A stretch of 50,524 bases of DNA from BOKV01 sp041739465 (GCA_041739465.1 JBGSNX010000090.1:1-50524), one strand, 5' to 3'; shown: positions 17,003 to 27,177, numbered from the stretch's first letter. Numbers and translations: made by a program. Notes: a model not told the origin generated them from the sequence alone.

Positions 17003-20000
17003 TCAGCCGGGCTGGTTGCCAGGAGTAACGCTACTGGGCAGCGGAGCCCCGCCTTCTTTTTCGAACTCGAAGATCTTGCGGAAAATGCCCGGTGCGACAA
17101 CCGAGACCGGGTTGATTTCGATGGTTGGATTCTTCGCGGGGCCGCTGAGCCGGTAGGTTACGCCTATCAGGCCGGAATCACGGCCATTTCCGAGGATTTC
17201 GCCAACCAGCGGGATGTATCCAATGACGCGGCTGAGGCCGACAGCCGGCAGGAAAGTGCCTGACAGTTCCATCCGGTTTTTCTGGTCGAAGACCAGTCCG
17301 TCAAAAGTGAAGCCGATCTGTGCATTGTTGATGATGCCGTCATTGACCCGGAAATACCCCTCGCCCTTCTCGATCAGGCCGCGCGCTTCCGAAAAGCGCA
17401 CCCGCTTGGTGTCGATGCGCTGGAGTTCGGCTTGAACTTCCGGGGAGGCGCGTCCCTCGCTGTTTACGCTCGGCTCGGAGACAAGACTGCGGATGCGCGG
17501 CTCGTCGACAACATAAAAATCAGTTGCACTGACCTGACCAAGGAATGGCCCGCCACCGATCCGGGTCAACCTTGCCCGCATGGCTCCACCAGTCATGCGC
17601 GGGTAGACTGCGGTATAGGCCAGCGCGGTGCCAGCATCGGTGGCGTCGATTTCAAAGGTGGTCTTGCCTTCCTCTGTCACGGCATGAACGTTGAGGTAGG
17701 TGGTGTCGGAGAATGCGCCACGAAGGCTGATGTGGTCGAGCCAGCTTCCCTTGGAGCCATAGGACAATTCAACATTGGAGAGCGTGCGGCCGTTGAAACC
17801 ACGCACTTCGCCAAGGTTTGCGGTCAAGAGCATGGTGGAATCGCCCTGATCTTCGCCAAAACCTTTTTCGTGAAACAGCCGGTTGATCAGGCTGCGCGCA
17901 TCGTAGCGCTGGCCCGAGACGTTGATCTTGTACCCGGCCTTGCCGACGCGTTCCAGCTTGAGCGAAAATGAGTCGCCATCATTGAGCGAGATATCAACGA
18001 AATCCGCCTGTTTGAGGCCGCTCTTGTCGAGCACAAGGCTGCCCGACGCCGAGAACCCGGTTCCTTCGATGTAAAAATCATCGAGCCGGGTGATCCCCTT
18101 GTCGGTTTTCATGGCGAATGTGGCTTTCGCCGGGATGCCCTTGCCCTTGCTCCAGCCCACCCAGGGCAGGCTCAATTGCGCTTCATCAAGCACGACTGTC
18201 TGTTTTTCAGCGCCACCATCAAGCTGTTTCAAATCCACCTTGATTGAGCCCGAAAGCACCGGATCAAGCACCAGCCCCATTTTCTTGCGGGCGGCGTCGT
18301 CAAGTTCGGCTGATATCGAGCGCTCGCGCGAAACATCCGAACCGCCAATCGGCTCGACCATTGCAAGCTTGGTCCGGTTGCCGTCCACCGTGGCGTCGCC
18401 ATTGACTCGCACCTGGCGCGGCGTAGCTTCTACAAGCAGATCGGCGTCCTTGATCATGCGGCCCAGCACCTTGGCGCTGCTTGACGCTTTCTTGAGTTCG
18501 ATAATCGCGTTCCATTTGACATCGTCGTAGGCAATTGCCCGCTGGAGCGGGAAATTTGCGGCCAGATCGAAGTGGGCTTTGCCAGAGACCGTTTGCGGCT
18601 TCATTTCGATCCGGGTCAAAACCGTAAGTGGCTTGGACTCGGCAATTGCCGCGACATCTTTCGCAGCGCCTGACGCAGTGATTTGAAGTTCTGCCAGATT
18701 GGGCCGGATACCAATGTCTGCAATACGGAACGACCCTGCCTCGACCGCGACCGGACCGAACCCTTCGACCTGCGTGCGGCCCTTGGCGAGCGCAGCGCGC
18801 ACCTCCATGCCGTTCATCGTGTATTGGCCCGAGGCCTCTTCAAGAACTGGCAATTCACCGAAGGACTTTATCGCAACTCCGTCAAACCGGGCAGAAAGCA
18901 GATACTCTTCCGGCTGCATGCGTGCGCCTTTGCGAAACCGGCCGACGACGCCAGTTGGCAGGTCCGACTTCAGTTTGATTTCGCTTACCCTGCCACCCGA
19001 GACGTTCAGAAACGTCCATTTGCGTGCGGCAGGTGCAACAAACATCGGCCAAAACTGCTTTACTGCAGCAATCTCCATGCCGCTCGAGCTAAACTCGGAC
19101 TTGATCGACGGTGTGAGGCCGGAAAAGCCCAAGGTTGCGGTGCCGGTAACGACGTCATTGCCGACCTGGAACCCGGCATCGGTCAACGAGAGTATTTTTG
19201 TGGCAGGTTCCCAAGTTCCTGAAAGCTTCAGATTTCCCGAAGCCGGTGGCTCGCCTGACTTGATTGGAGTGCGCGCCATATCGGCGGTTTCAACCTCGAA
19301 AACGAGGGCTCCTTCAAGCCAGTTGCTGCCTTCGCTCGGGCGAAAGGCGCCGGAAAAGCCGGTACGGAACTCCCCGGCGGCAAACTGGGATGGGGTGATG
19401 CGGATTTCATCGTTGACCGGGTCGAGCACTGCGTTCAGTGACAACTCGTGGAAATCGGTGATCGCCTCTTCACCGATGCGCAGCAAGGCGTCTCCGGTGG
19501 TCAGCTTGAGTGTCGCGGCCTGCGGTGTGCCGGCAACCGATACCGGCAGGTCGATCACGACGGAAAGGTCTGCGTCTGTCCCGATCTGGCCAGCGCTTTC
19601 AAGCGGCGCCATCGCCCATTCGGACGCGTTGAGGCCTTCGAGGGAAACCGCCAGGTTTCTTCCGCCATCTGGCGAACGGGTCCAGCCAGCCAGTGTCTTG
19701 ATGTCCGACAGCGCAGTGACAATGCTCGCGTCGATGGACAACAACTCACCCGGCTTCCTGCGAAGATCGAGCGATTTGACAATCAGGTCCGAACTTTCCC
19801 GGCGCCCGAGTCTGGCATTGGTCAATCGTACATTGGAAAGTTTGAGCCGGGTGAACCGCCCTGTTTCGATTTCACCACTGAGTGCGTCAAGCCTGCTGGC
19901 CACCATGCCAAGCAGGCCTTCAAGATCGGGAGGGGTTACATTGCCTGCGGCGACCGGCAAAAGCAGCGCATCCAGCGACGCATTTTCGATCCGGATTTCG

Positions 20001-20470
20001 TTGAAGGATGGAACGGCAGAGAAAAGCGAGAATGGCCTGATACCAACAGTCACTGTGCCAAGATTGGCAATTTCAACATGATCACTTGTGCGTGTCAGCC
20101 GGACATCATTGCTGACCAGGGATAGCAGGCCGCCTGAAACGAACCCCAGCGATGTTTTGCCGAGTTCCACATCGATCTTTGAGCCCATAGCATTCTGAAT
20201 TGCAGATTCCACTTTCGCCGTCAGTGCCGAATTTTCCACTGCCTCGCCCCGAAGCAGGAAAAACAGGCCGATTGCGGCCATCGAAAGCCCGAGAACGATG
20301 ACAAACAGCGTAGCTGTGAGCAAACGCAACCCGCGCGCCAACCGGTTTGGCGCGGGGACGACGACGGTTTCGTCAGCCCAAACGTCAATGCCGTTGCGGT
20401 TGTGCAATTCACTCAAAACGTCAGGCTCCGAAAACTTTGGCGGCGAAGAACTGGACGCCATCCGATTCAT
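17003..20470 (-). CDS. DUF3971/AsmA-like envelope protein (YhdP/TamB-related)
   Basis: A very long protein (1155 residues) with a short cytoplasmic N-terminus, one transmembrane helix at about 47-72, and then a periplasmic region of repetitive beta-strand character. This is the layout of the AsmA/YhdP/TamB class of inner-membrane-anchored proteins that form hydrophobic grooves and help move phospholipids to the outer membrane. The central region matches DUF3971, and the C-terminal part (about 940-1120, GLIEKGEGYFRVNDGIINNAQIGF onward) matches the AsmA-like C-terminal repeat. No catalytic residues are evident. It is transcribed alone, divergent from bcp and convergent with tyrS. Confidence 0.85.
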   Translation of the reverse strand: MNRMASSSSPPKFSEPDVLSELHNRNGIDVWADETVVVPAPNRLARGLRLLTATLFVIVLGLSMAAIGLFFLLRGEAVENSALTAKVESAIQNAMGSKIDVELGKTSLGFVSGGLLSLVSNDVRLTRTSDHVEIANLGTVTVGIRPFSLFSAVPSFNEIRIENASLDALLLPVAAGNVTPPDLEGLLGMVASRLDALSGEIETGRFTRLKLSNVRLTNARLGRRESSDLIVKSLDLRRKPGELLSIDASIVTALSDIKTLAGWTRSPDGGRNLAVSLEGLNASEWAMAPLESAGQIGTDADLSVVIDLPVSVAGTPQAATLKLTTGDALLRIGEEAITDFHELSLNAVLDPVNDEIRITPSQFAAGEFRTGFSGAFRPSEGSNWLEGALVFEVETADMARTPIKSGEPPASGNLKLSGTWEPATKILSLTDAGFQVGNDVVTGTATLGFSGLTPSIKSEFSSSGMEIAAVKQFWPMFVAPAARKWTFLNVSGGRVSEIKLKSDLPTGVVGRFRKGARMQPEEYLLSARFDGVAIKSFGELPVLEEASGQYTMNGMEVRAALAKGRTQVEGFGPVAVEAGSFRIADIGIRPNLAELQITASGAAKDVAAIAESKPLTVLTRIEMKPQTVSGKAHFDLAANFPLQRAIAYDDVKWNAIIELKKASSSAKVLGRMIKDADLLVEATPRQVRVNGDATVDGNRTKLAMVEPIGGSDVSRERSISAELDDAARKKMGLVLDPVLSGSIKVDLKQLDGGAEKQTVVLDEAQLSLPWVGWSKGKGIPAKATFAMKTDKGITRLDDFYIEGTGFSASGSLVLDKSGLKQADFVDISLNDGDSFSLKLERVGKAGYKINVSGQRYDARSLINRLFHEKGFGEDQGDSTMLLTANLGEVRGFNGRTLSNVELSYGSKGSWLDHISLRGAFSDTTYLNVHAVTEEGKTTFEIDATDAGTALAYTAVYPRMTGGAMRARLTRIGGGPFLGQVSATDFYVVDEPRIRSLVSEPSVNSEGRASPEVQAELQRIDTKRVRFSEARGLIEKGEGYFRVNDGIINNAQIGFTFDGLVFDQKNRMELSGTFLPAVGLSRVIGYIPLVGEILGNGRDSGLIGVTYRLSGPAKNPTIEINPVSVVAPGIFRKIFEFEKEGGAPLPSSVTPGNQPG

Positions 20471-20708
20471 TCAGCGTTATCGCACCGATTGCCCGATACT
20501 GCCACCACAAGAGGCCCCGCGACCGGGAAGTTGCCAATACGGGGCAGACAATGTAGCTGCAGCTGTGGACAAATTGCGGGCTTTGATAAAAACCTGCAAC
20601 CTCTTTGTACGCAGACTTCCATTTGCAACTGCACGCGCCAGATCCGGGGTCCGGGCAGTTTTTCACGCCACGGAAGACAGCAGCAAATTGTTGAAAGGAT
20701 GGCAGAGC

Positions 20709-21179
20709 ATGTCAGTAATTGCAGAGGGTTCCAAAGCACCCGAATTTGAACTGCCCACAGATGGCGGCAGCACGTTCTCGATGGCAGCACAAAAGGGCAA
20801 ACCCGTTGTCCTGTTCTTCTATCCCAAGGACGACACATCGGGTTGCACGGCAGAAGCAGTGGCGTTCTCGGCAGCTAAGGATGATTTTGATGCCCTGGGC
20901 ATTCTGGTCGCCGGAATGTCGCCCGATCCGGTCAAGAGCCATGACAAGTTCGTTGCCAAGCATTCCTTGCTGGTGCCACTGATTTCAGACGAGGAAAAGA
21001 AGGCGCTTGATGCCTATGGCGTGTGGAAAGAAAAGAGCATGTACGGCAAGAAGTACATGGGGGTTGAGCGCTCGACATTCCTGATCGGCAAGGATGGAAA
21101 GGTTCTCAAGGCCTGGCGCAAGGTTTCCGTTCCGGGCCATGTCGAAGAAGTGCTGGCTGCGGCACGGGAAATGCTTTGA
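20709..21179 (+). CDS. bcp: Bcp/PrxQ-type peroxiredoxin (single cysteine)
   Basis: The 156-residue thioredoxin-fold peroxidase reduces H2O2 and organic hydroperoxides. The peroxidatic cysteine is C46 in DDTSGCTAEAVAF, and the Arg and Pro of the active site are conserved (FFYPKDDT, GVERSTFLI). E. coli Bcp has a resolving Cys five residues on. Here that position is not cysteine and no other Cys exists, so a 1-Cys mechanism with an external thiol is implied. The ATG at 20709, after AAAGGA, gives the family length. The downstream DUF455 gene starts on its stop codon. Confidence 0.93.
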   Translation: MSVIAEGSKAPEFELPTDGGSTFSMAAQKGKPVVLFFYPKDDTSGCTAEAVAFSAAKDDFDALGILVAGMSPDPVKSHDKFVAKHSLLVPLISDEEKKALDAYGVWKEKSMYGKKYMGVERSTFLIGKDGKVLKAWRKVSVPGHVEEVLAAAREML

Positions 21180-22018
21180 GCGCAATCCAGTCACAAGCCT
21201 TTCCGGCGCGCCCGCAATCATTGCAAGGCGGCGCGCTGGCTGCCTTGTCGTGCGCCGACCTGTCGCGCAAGGTTGAACTCACCTTGCAACTGGAAAATTT
21301 GTGGAAGGGCCATTTCCTTTCGCTGCGCCAGCCTGGTCGGGTACTGATGCCGGATCGACCGGGCCGTCCTGCAAAGCCAGAACTGTTGCCACCCAGCAAG
21401 GTGCCGCGGCGCGGCATCGGTTCGATCAAAGGGCGCATTGCGCTCATTCATTCGCTTTGCCACATCGAACTTAACGCAATTGATCTGGCGCTGGATATCG
21501 TGGCGCGGTTTGCTGCAGTTCCAATGCCGCGTTCTTTTTTCGATGGCTGGATGCTGGTCGCAGCAGAAGAGGCCAAGCATTTTTCCTTGCTGCGCGCCCG
21601 GATCCAATCGCTTGGCGCAGATTATGGCGACCTCCCGGCACATGACGGCCTGTGGGAGGCGGCGCAGGAAACGGACCATGATCTGACAGCACGCCTGGCG
21701 CTGGTTCCGCTGGTGCTGGAAGCGCGCGGGCTGGATGTCACCCCTTCCCTGTGCGAGGCGCTTGACAGGGCGGGAGATGCTGAAACAGCGGCAATCCTGC
21801 GGATCATTTATGAAGACGAAAAAGGCCATGTGGCGGTTGGTGCCAAATGGTTCCGCTTCCTTTGCAGGCGCAACGGGGTCAGTCCGTCGGCAAGTTTTCA
21901 GGAACTGGTGCGCAAACATTTCCGCGCGCCGCTCAAGCCACCATTCAATGACCGGGCCCGCGCTGCCAGCGGCCTGACGCCCGGATTTTACCGGGCAATC
22001 TCATCTTTGGGCAACTGA
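21176..22018 (+). CDS. DUF455 ferritin-like domain protein
   Basis: The 280-residue protein has a DUF455 four-helix ferritin-like core. Likely di-metal ligands are E98 (HIELNAIDL), E132/H135 (AEEAKHF), E182 (LEARG) and E215/H218 (EDEKGHVAVG), the two ExxH pairs expected for a diiron site. Relatives include MiaE-like hydroxylases, and the substrate is unknown. The start is a TTG overlapping the bcp stop (TTGA), implying translational coupling with the peroxiredoxin. The next in-frame ATG would remove conserved sequence. A link to oxidative or iron stress is inferred from pairing with bcp. Confidence 0.85.
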   Translation: MSAIQSQAFPARPQSLQGGALAALSCADLSRKVELTLQLENLWKGHFLSLRQPGRVLMPDRPGRPAKPELLPPSKVPRRGIGSIKGRIALIHSLCHIELNAIDLALDIVARFAAVPMPRSFFDGWMLVAAEEAKHFSLLRARIQSLGADYGDLPAHDGLWEAAQETDHDLTARLALVPLVLEARGLDVTPSLCEALDRAGDAETAAILRIIYEDEKGHVAVGAKWFRFLCRRNGVSPSASFQELVRKHFRAPLKPPFNDRARAASGLTPGFYRAISSLGN

Positions 22019-22113
22019 ACGAAGCGGCAATCATTTCGTGTCTGGATTGCACTCGAAAAGCTTTGTTAACCATGAAGGGATTTAATCGGCACCAGTCAGT
22101 GACAGGTAGTTCG

Positions 22114-23448
22114 ATGTCCCAATCCGCCGTGCGTCAGCCTACATCCGCAGCAAATGTCCGCGAGCCAAAGAACTTTGGCAAGCGACGCGAAGCGACCTTG
22201 ATCACAATTACCCGCAATGGCCACGAACGGCACTTTCCGGTGAGCCCACTCGCCACCGGTATGATTGTCGGTATTCTGGCAATGTTTGCTGTCGGCTATT
22301 TCAGCGCCACCGCCTATTTGATGTTGCGTGACGATCTGATCGGCATGACACAGGCCCGAAATGCGCGGTTGCTGCACGAGTATGAAGACCGGATTGCTTC
22401 CCTGCGCTCCAATCTTGACCGGGTCACCAGCCGCCAATTGCTGGACCAACAGGCGATTGAAGCCGAGGTTGCGCAATTGATGGAACGGCAAGAGGCACTT
22501 GGCGGGCGCGACGGGCGAATTGGCAAGCTGATTGAAAACGCGCAGAAACGCGGGCTTCAGACAAAAACGCCAGACATTTCCTCAGTCGACCCTGTTGCAA
22601 CGGGCTCGGTTGTCACACCGGCTGACGACAAGCCTGCGCTGGAGCGGCGGGCCGGGCTGTCGGGTTTCGACCTGCGCGGATCATCGGGAGCGCTGGGCGA
22701 GCCATCGCAGCCGGTTCTCGTTGTTGCTGCAAACATGCCGGACATTTCCAATTACAATGAAACCCGCGATTTGTTCCAGTCTGTGAAAAACCGCATCGAG
22801 CAAGTGGACCGCAGTCAGCGCGACATGCTCGACACATTGCGCAAGCAGGCAGTCGAACGCTCGTACAAGATTGCCACAGTGCTCGATCAGCTTGGCGCCA
22901 AGTCGGCCAAAGATGGCAGCGGCGTTGGTGGGCCTTACATTGCGCTTGACCCGGGAACGGCATTTGAGGCGCATGTGGAAGCGCTGGACCAGTCGCTCAA
23001 GTCACTCGACAAGGCCAACACTTTGCTGAGCCGTCTGCCGGTCGGCAATCCCGCCAAGGGCGCACCGCTTTCCAGCCCATTCGGCGCAAGAACGGATCCG
23101 TTCCTTGGCCATGCCGCAATGCATTCTGGCCTGGATTTCAAGGCGTCTACTGGAACCGAAGTTCGCGCCGCAGCCGATGGCAAGGTTATTGATGCCGGCC
23201 GCAATGGTGGCTATGGCAACATGGTCGAGATCGACCATGGCAATGGCATTGCAACCCGGTATGCGCATCTGAGCAAGATCAAGGTTTCCACTGGCGACAA
23301 GATCACGCGTGGAACCGTTATCGGCGAAGTCGGCAGCACCGGTCGCAGCACCGGCCCTCACCTCCACTACGAAGTGCGCAAGCATGGCAAGGCCGTGGAC
23401 CCGATACGCTATCTCAAGGCTGGCCGGTCAATCTCGAACCTGCTTTAA
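22114..23448 (+). CDS. M23 family metallopeptidase (LytM/NlpD-type murein hydrolase or activator)
   Basis: A 444-residue envelope protein: cytoplasmic N-terminus, one transmembrane helix at about 47-69, a long coiled-coil periplasmic region (about 75-320), and a C-terminal peptidase M23 domain. Zinc ligands are all present: H337 and D341 in HSGLDF, H385 in RYAHL, and H416/H418 in GPHLHYE. It may therefore cleave peptidoglycan crosslinks rather than be a degenerate EnvC-type activator. The ATG at 22114 has a CAGG ribosome-binding element at seven bases. An ATG at 22072 and a TTG at 22063 are alternatives. It converges on prfB with 11 bases between stops. Confidence 0.9.
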   Translation: MSQSAVRQPTSAANVREPKNFGKRREATLITITRNGHERHFPVSPLATGMIVGILAMFAVGYFSATAYLMLRDDLIGMTQARNARLLHEYEDRIASLRSNLDRVTSRQLLDQQAIEAEVAQLMERQEALGGRDGRIGKLIENAQKRGLQTKTPDISSVDPVATGSVVTPADDKPALERRAGLSGFDLRGSSGALGEPSQPVLVVAANMPDISNYNETRDLFQSVKNRIEQVDRSQRDMLDTLRKQAVERSYKIATVLDQLGAKSAKDGSGVGGPYIALDPGTAFEAHVEALDQSLKSLDKANTLLSRLPVGNPAKGAPLSSPFGARTDPFLGHAAMHSGLDFKASTGTEVRAAADGKVIDAGRNGGYGNMVEIDHGNGIATRYAHLSKIKVSTGDKITRGTVIGEVGSTGRSTGPHLHYEVRKHGKAVDPIRYLKAGRSISNLL

Positions 23449-23459
23449 AGTAATCCTGT

Positions 23460-24582
23460 CTAATCGATGTCAGTGACGTCGCCCTTGCCCATGACATTGT
23501 GGGCTAGCGCGGCTTCCATGAAGCGGTTCAGATCACCGCCCAGCACCAGATCTGGCGACGTGCTTTCCACGCCGGTGCGCAAATCCTTGACCAATTGGTA
23601 TGGCTGCAGAACGTAAGAGCGGATCTGGTGTCCCCAGCCGATCTCCGACTTCGATTCGTGTTCGGCCTGGATCGATTCCTGACGCTTCTTCATTTCCATG
23701 TCGTAAAGGCGCGCACGCAACGCCTTCATCGCGTTGGCGCGGTTCTGGTGCTGCGACTTTTCAGATGAAGTCACCACGATGCCGGTTGGCATGTGGGTGA
23801 TGCGAACTGCAGAATCCGTGGTGTTGACGTGCTGCCCGCCTGCGCCTGACGAGCGGTAGGTGTCGATACGTATGTCCTTGTCCTGAATGTCGATGTCGAC
23901 ATTGTCGTCAATCACCGGATAGACCCATACCGACGAAAACGAGGTGTGCCGGCGTGCCTGCCCATCAAACGGGGAAATGCGCACAAGGCGGTGAACACCC
24001 GATTCGGTCTTCATCCAGCCAAAGGCATTTTCGCCTTTCACCAGAATTGAGGCGGCCTTGATGCCGGCTTCTTCGCCGGGGCTCTCATACTGAACTTCAA
24101 CCTTGTAGCCATTTTGCTCGGCCCAGCGGATGTACATCCGCAAAAGCATCGATGCCCAGTCCTGGCTTTCGGTCCCGCCTGCTCCTGCATGCACTTCAAG
24201 GAAGCAGTCGCTGCCATCGGCCTCGCCCGACAACATGGCCTCAACCTGGCGGCGGCCCAATTCGCTGTGAAGGCGCTTGAGTGCGGTTTCCGCTTCCCCA
24301 ATGATGCCGGTATCGCCCTCCTCCTCACCAAGCTCGATCAAGCCCAGCTGGTCGGTCAGGTCGGTTTCAATCGCCTTGATGGCCGAAATGCTTTTTTCCA
24401 GATGCTGACGCTCGCGCATCAGCTTCTGCGCCTGTTGCGGGTCGTTCCAGAGGGATGGATCTTCAGCCTTTTGGTTCAGTTCGCCAAGGCGCCGGTTTGA
24501 CTTGTCCCAGTCAAAGATGCCTCCTCAGCAGGGTAACGGCCTGCTTGATGTCACTTACAATTTCCTGCGTTTCCGCGCGCAT
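23460..24582 (-). CDS. prfB: Peptide chain release factor 2, with programmed +1 frameshift
   Basis: RF2 releases the peptide at UGA and UAA. The zero frame starts at the ATG at 24582 (MRAETQEIVSDIKQAVTL) and ends at codon 24, an in-frame TGA at 24513-24511. Shifting forward one base (skipping 24513) continues as DWDKSNRRLGELNQKAEDPSLW into the long frame that ends at 23460. The joined product is 373 residues, the normal RF2 length. The SPF anticodon-like motif (VRISPFDGQ) and the GGQ motif (SSGAGGQHVNT) confirm RF2. Automatic callers may start it at an internal ATG (24419). It follows the PBP1A gene on the same strand. Confidence 0.96.
24510..24525 (-). promoter_or_regulatory. prfB: prfB programmed frameshift signal
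   Basis: On the minus strand the order is AGGAGG (24525-24520), CAT, CTT, then TGA followed by C. This is the canonical prfB shift site: an internal Shine-Dalgarno-like element three bases before the CTT slippery codon, with UGA-C as a poor stop. Low RF2 lets the ribosome pause and slip +1, making more RF2. The arrangement is nearly identical to the E. coli site and is very unlikely by chance or sequencing error. Confidence 0.95.
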
Positions 24583-24711
24583 GCCATTTTATCCTGGGGT
24601 TTTGCTTCCATGCCGGTGCCAACGCACCTGACGGGACGGCGCGGAACATAGGCACGCCAAGCGCTGATGTAAACTGCGCAAAACGACCGTGTGGGAATTC
24701 ATGCAGTGAAA

Positions 24712-27177
24712 TCAGTAAAGCCCACCGGTGCCTGAAAGAACCGCGCGATTGGCATCAGGCGAAACCGTCAAATTGCCCGAAGCCATGTCGTCGGCAAAGC
24801 CGATGACGGAATAAACGCTTGGCGGTGCAGTTCCCGGCTTGAATGCTTCCATGATGACGCCCGGTTGCCCGGCATCGGCTTCAAGCCCGGTCTTGCGATC
24901 GATTGCAACAAGCTTGAGGCCGCGGGGTACGCGGAAATCGACCGGCTTGCGGCCCTCCAAAGCATTCTTCATGAATTCCAGGAAAATCGGGGCTGCAAGC
25001 CCGCCGCCGGTGTTGCCCTTGCCCATCGGTTGCGGATTGTCGTAGCCAATGTAGACCCCGGCCACCATGTCCGGCGTGTAGCCGATGAACCAGGCATCTT
25101 TTTCCTCATTGGTGGTGCCGGTTTTTCCAGCAACCGGAACGCCAAGTTCCTTGACGACGACCGCCGTGCCATTCTGGACAACTCCTTCAAGCATCGAAGT
25201 CATCTGGTAGGCAGTCATCGGATCAAGCACCTGATCGCGCTCGTCGACAAGTTCCGGCTCGCTCTGGCTGGACCACTGGGCAATATTGCAGGTTTCGCAA
25301 ATGCGTTCGTCATGGCGGAAGATTGTCTTGCCATAGCGGTCCTGGATGCGGTCGATGAACGAAGGCGTGATCTTGCGACCGCCATTGGCCAGTACCGCAT
25401 AGGCCGAAACCATGCGAAGCGCCGTTGTTTCACCCGAGCCCAGCGACATTGAAAGTACCGGCAACATGTTGTCGTAGATGCCGAACCGCTTGGCATATTC
25501 GGCGACGATCGGCATGCCCATGTCCTTGGCGAGGCGAACGGTCATCAGATTTCGTGACTTTTCGATGCCCACCCGCAAGGTCGAAGGACCAGCATAGCCG
25601 CCGCCGTAATTCTTGGGTTCCCAAATTCCGAGCCCGCCGCCCTGGTCGAGGCTGAATGGTGCGTCGAGCACCACTGATGAAGGGGTGTATCCATTGTCGA
25701 GCGCGGCAGCATAAACGAAAGGCTTGAACGAGGAACCGGGCTGGCGATAGGCCTGTGTCGCGCGGTTGAACTGGGATTCAGAAAACGAGAAGCCGCCCAC
25801 CATGGCAAGGACGCGGCCGGTGTGCGGGTCCATCACCACCATCGCACCCTGCACTTCCGGCGGCTGCTGCAGGCGGTAGTCTCCCGGCGTCTCGAGCGGC
25901 AACACGTAAACCACGTCGCCGACTTTCAAGATGCCTTCAGCCGTTTTTGCTGTGCGCGGCTCTTCCTTCTTGATGCGGACGCGGGCCGCCCATTTCATGT
26001 TTTCAAAGCGGATAACGCCGGTTTCCCGATTTTTCGACAGTTCACCGGAAACCTCGTTTTCGGGCCGAATGCCGATTGATGCGCCTTCCTTGTCGACGGC
26101 AAGAACGACTGCAAGTTCCCATTCGGGAACGTCAGCGAACTTCTCGATCTTGGAAAGCTGCGCACCCCAATCCTGTTCCACGGCTTCAAAGCGGTTCCAC
26201 GGCCCGCGCCAGCCCTGTTCCTCATCATATTCGATAAGGCCCTTTTGCAGGGCGTGGCGCGCCATCACCTGCAATTGCGGATTGAGAGCGGTGCGAATGG
26301 AGAGGCCGCCTTCATAGAGTGCATCTTCGCCATAACGCTCGATGATCTCACGGCGCACTTCCTCTGAGAAATACTCGGAGGCGAAAAGGTAATTGGTCTT
26401 GCGGCGCGGATTGACGCCAAGAGGTTCCTTCTTTGCGGCCTCGGCCTCATCGAAGTTCACGTAGCCATTCTCGACCATCTGGTCGATGACCCAGTTGCGG
26501 CGCTCGATGGCCGCTTCAGTCTTGGTGAACGGATGATAGTTGTTGGGTGCCTTGGGAAGCGCAGCGAGGTAAGCCGCCTCGTGCAATTTCAGCTCATGCA
26601 CCTGCTTGTCGAAATAGGTCAACGAAGCACCGGCGACGCCATAGGCACCAAGGCCGAGGAAAATCTCGTTGAGATACAACTCAAGAATGCGGTTCTTGGA
26701 GTTGGCCTGTTCGATGCGGAACGAAAGTATGGCTTCCTTGATCTTGCGGTCGAAGGAACGTTCATTGGTCAAAAGGAAGTTCTTGGCGACCTGCTGGGTA
26801 ATGGTCGAAGCGCCGATCTGGCGACGGTCCGTCCCTGCATTTTTCAAATTGGTGAGGATCGCGTTGCCAAGTGCGAGGAAATCAACACCAGGATGCTTGT
26901 AGAAATTTTTGTCTTCGGCAGAAATGTAAGCGCCTTTGACTAGATTTGGCACTGCCTGGATCGGCAGGTACAGCCGCCGCTGCCGCGCGTATTCGGACAT
27001 CAGCGACCCATCGGCAGAGTGAATGCGCGACGTTACCGGCGGCTCATACGCATTGAGCACTTCCTCTGAAGGGAGGCTTTTCGACAAATCGTTGACATAC
27101 CAGGCAGCGCCGCCAATCGCCAAAATCGCGATCAGCATGCCCATGCCAAAAATGTATCCGATAAAGCGCATAATCAT
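24712..27177 (-). CDS. mrcA: Penicillin-binding protein 1A, bifunctional transglycosylase/transpeptidase
   Basis: An 821-residue class A PBP. An N-terminal membrane anchor (about 5-28) precedes the GT51 domain with the catalytic Glu near residue 88 in SAEDKNFYKHPGVD. An OB-type insert lies near 330-440. The transpeptidase domain has the SxxK motif with S482 and K485 (GSSFKPF), SRN in KSRNLMTVRL, and KTGTTN. It polymerises and crosslinks peptidoglycan in the periplasm. The frame extends upstream, but MIMRFIGYIFG at 27177 matches family starts; a second ATG lies at 27171. A GGCAGC/GCTGCC dyad is 14 bases upstream. It lies between amiC and prfB, a standard rhizobial order. Confidence 0.95.
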   Translation of the reverse strand: MIMRFIGYIFGMGMLIAILAIGGAAWYVNDLSKSLPSEEVLNAYEPPVTSRIHSADGSLMSEYARQRRLYLPIQAVPNLVKGAYISAEDKNFYKHPGVDFLALGNAILTNLKNAGTDRRQIGASTITQQVAKNFLLTNERSFDRKIKEAILSFRIEQANSKNRILELYLNEIFLGLGAYGVAGASLTYFDKQVHELKLHEAAYLAALPKAPNNYHPFTKTEAAIERRNWVIDQMVENGYVNFDEAEAAKKEPLGVNPRRKTNYLFASEYFSEEVRREIIERYGEDALYEGGLSIRTALNPQLQVMARHALQKGLIEYDEEQGWRGPWNRFEAVEQDWGAQLSKIEKFADVPEWELAVVLAVDKEGASIGIRPENEVSGELSKNRETGVIRFENMKWAARVRIKKEEPRTAKTAEGILKVGDVVYVLPLETPGDYRLQQPPEVQGAMVVMDPHTGRVLAMVGGFSFSESQFNRATQAYRQPGSSFKPFVYAAALDNGYTPSSVVLDAPFSLDQGGGLGIWEPKNYGGGYAGPSTLRVGIEKSRNLMTVRLAKDMGMPIVAEYAKRFGIYDNMLPVLSMSLGSGETTALRMVSAYAVLANGGRKITPSFIDRIQDRYGKTIFRHDERICETCNIAQWSSQSEPELVDERDQVLDPMTAYQMTSMLEGVVQNGTAVVVKELGVPVAGKTGTTNEEKDAWFIGYTPDMVAGVYIGYDNPQPMGKGNTGGGLAAPIFLEFMKNALEGRKPVDFRVPRGLKLVAIDRKTGLEADAGQPGVIMEAFKPGTAPPSVYSVIGFADDMASGNLTVSPDANRAVLSGTGGLY

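Noticed and set aside
18699..20081. 460-codon plus-strand frame
   Set aside because: It is antisense to the DUF3971 gene and rich in Ser/Arg/Pro, as expected from the mirrored codons; no domain was recognised.
24419..24582. prfB read as a frameshifted pseudogene
   Set aside because: The shift occurs exactly at a canonical CTT-TGA-C site with an upstream AGGAGG, so it is programmed recoding rather than decay.
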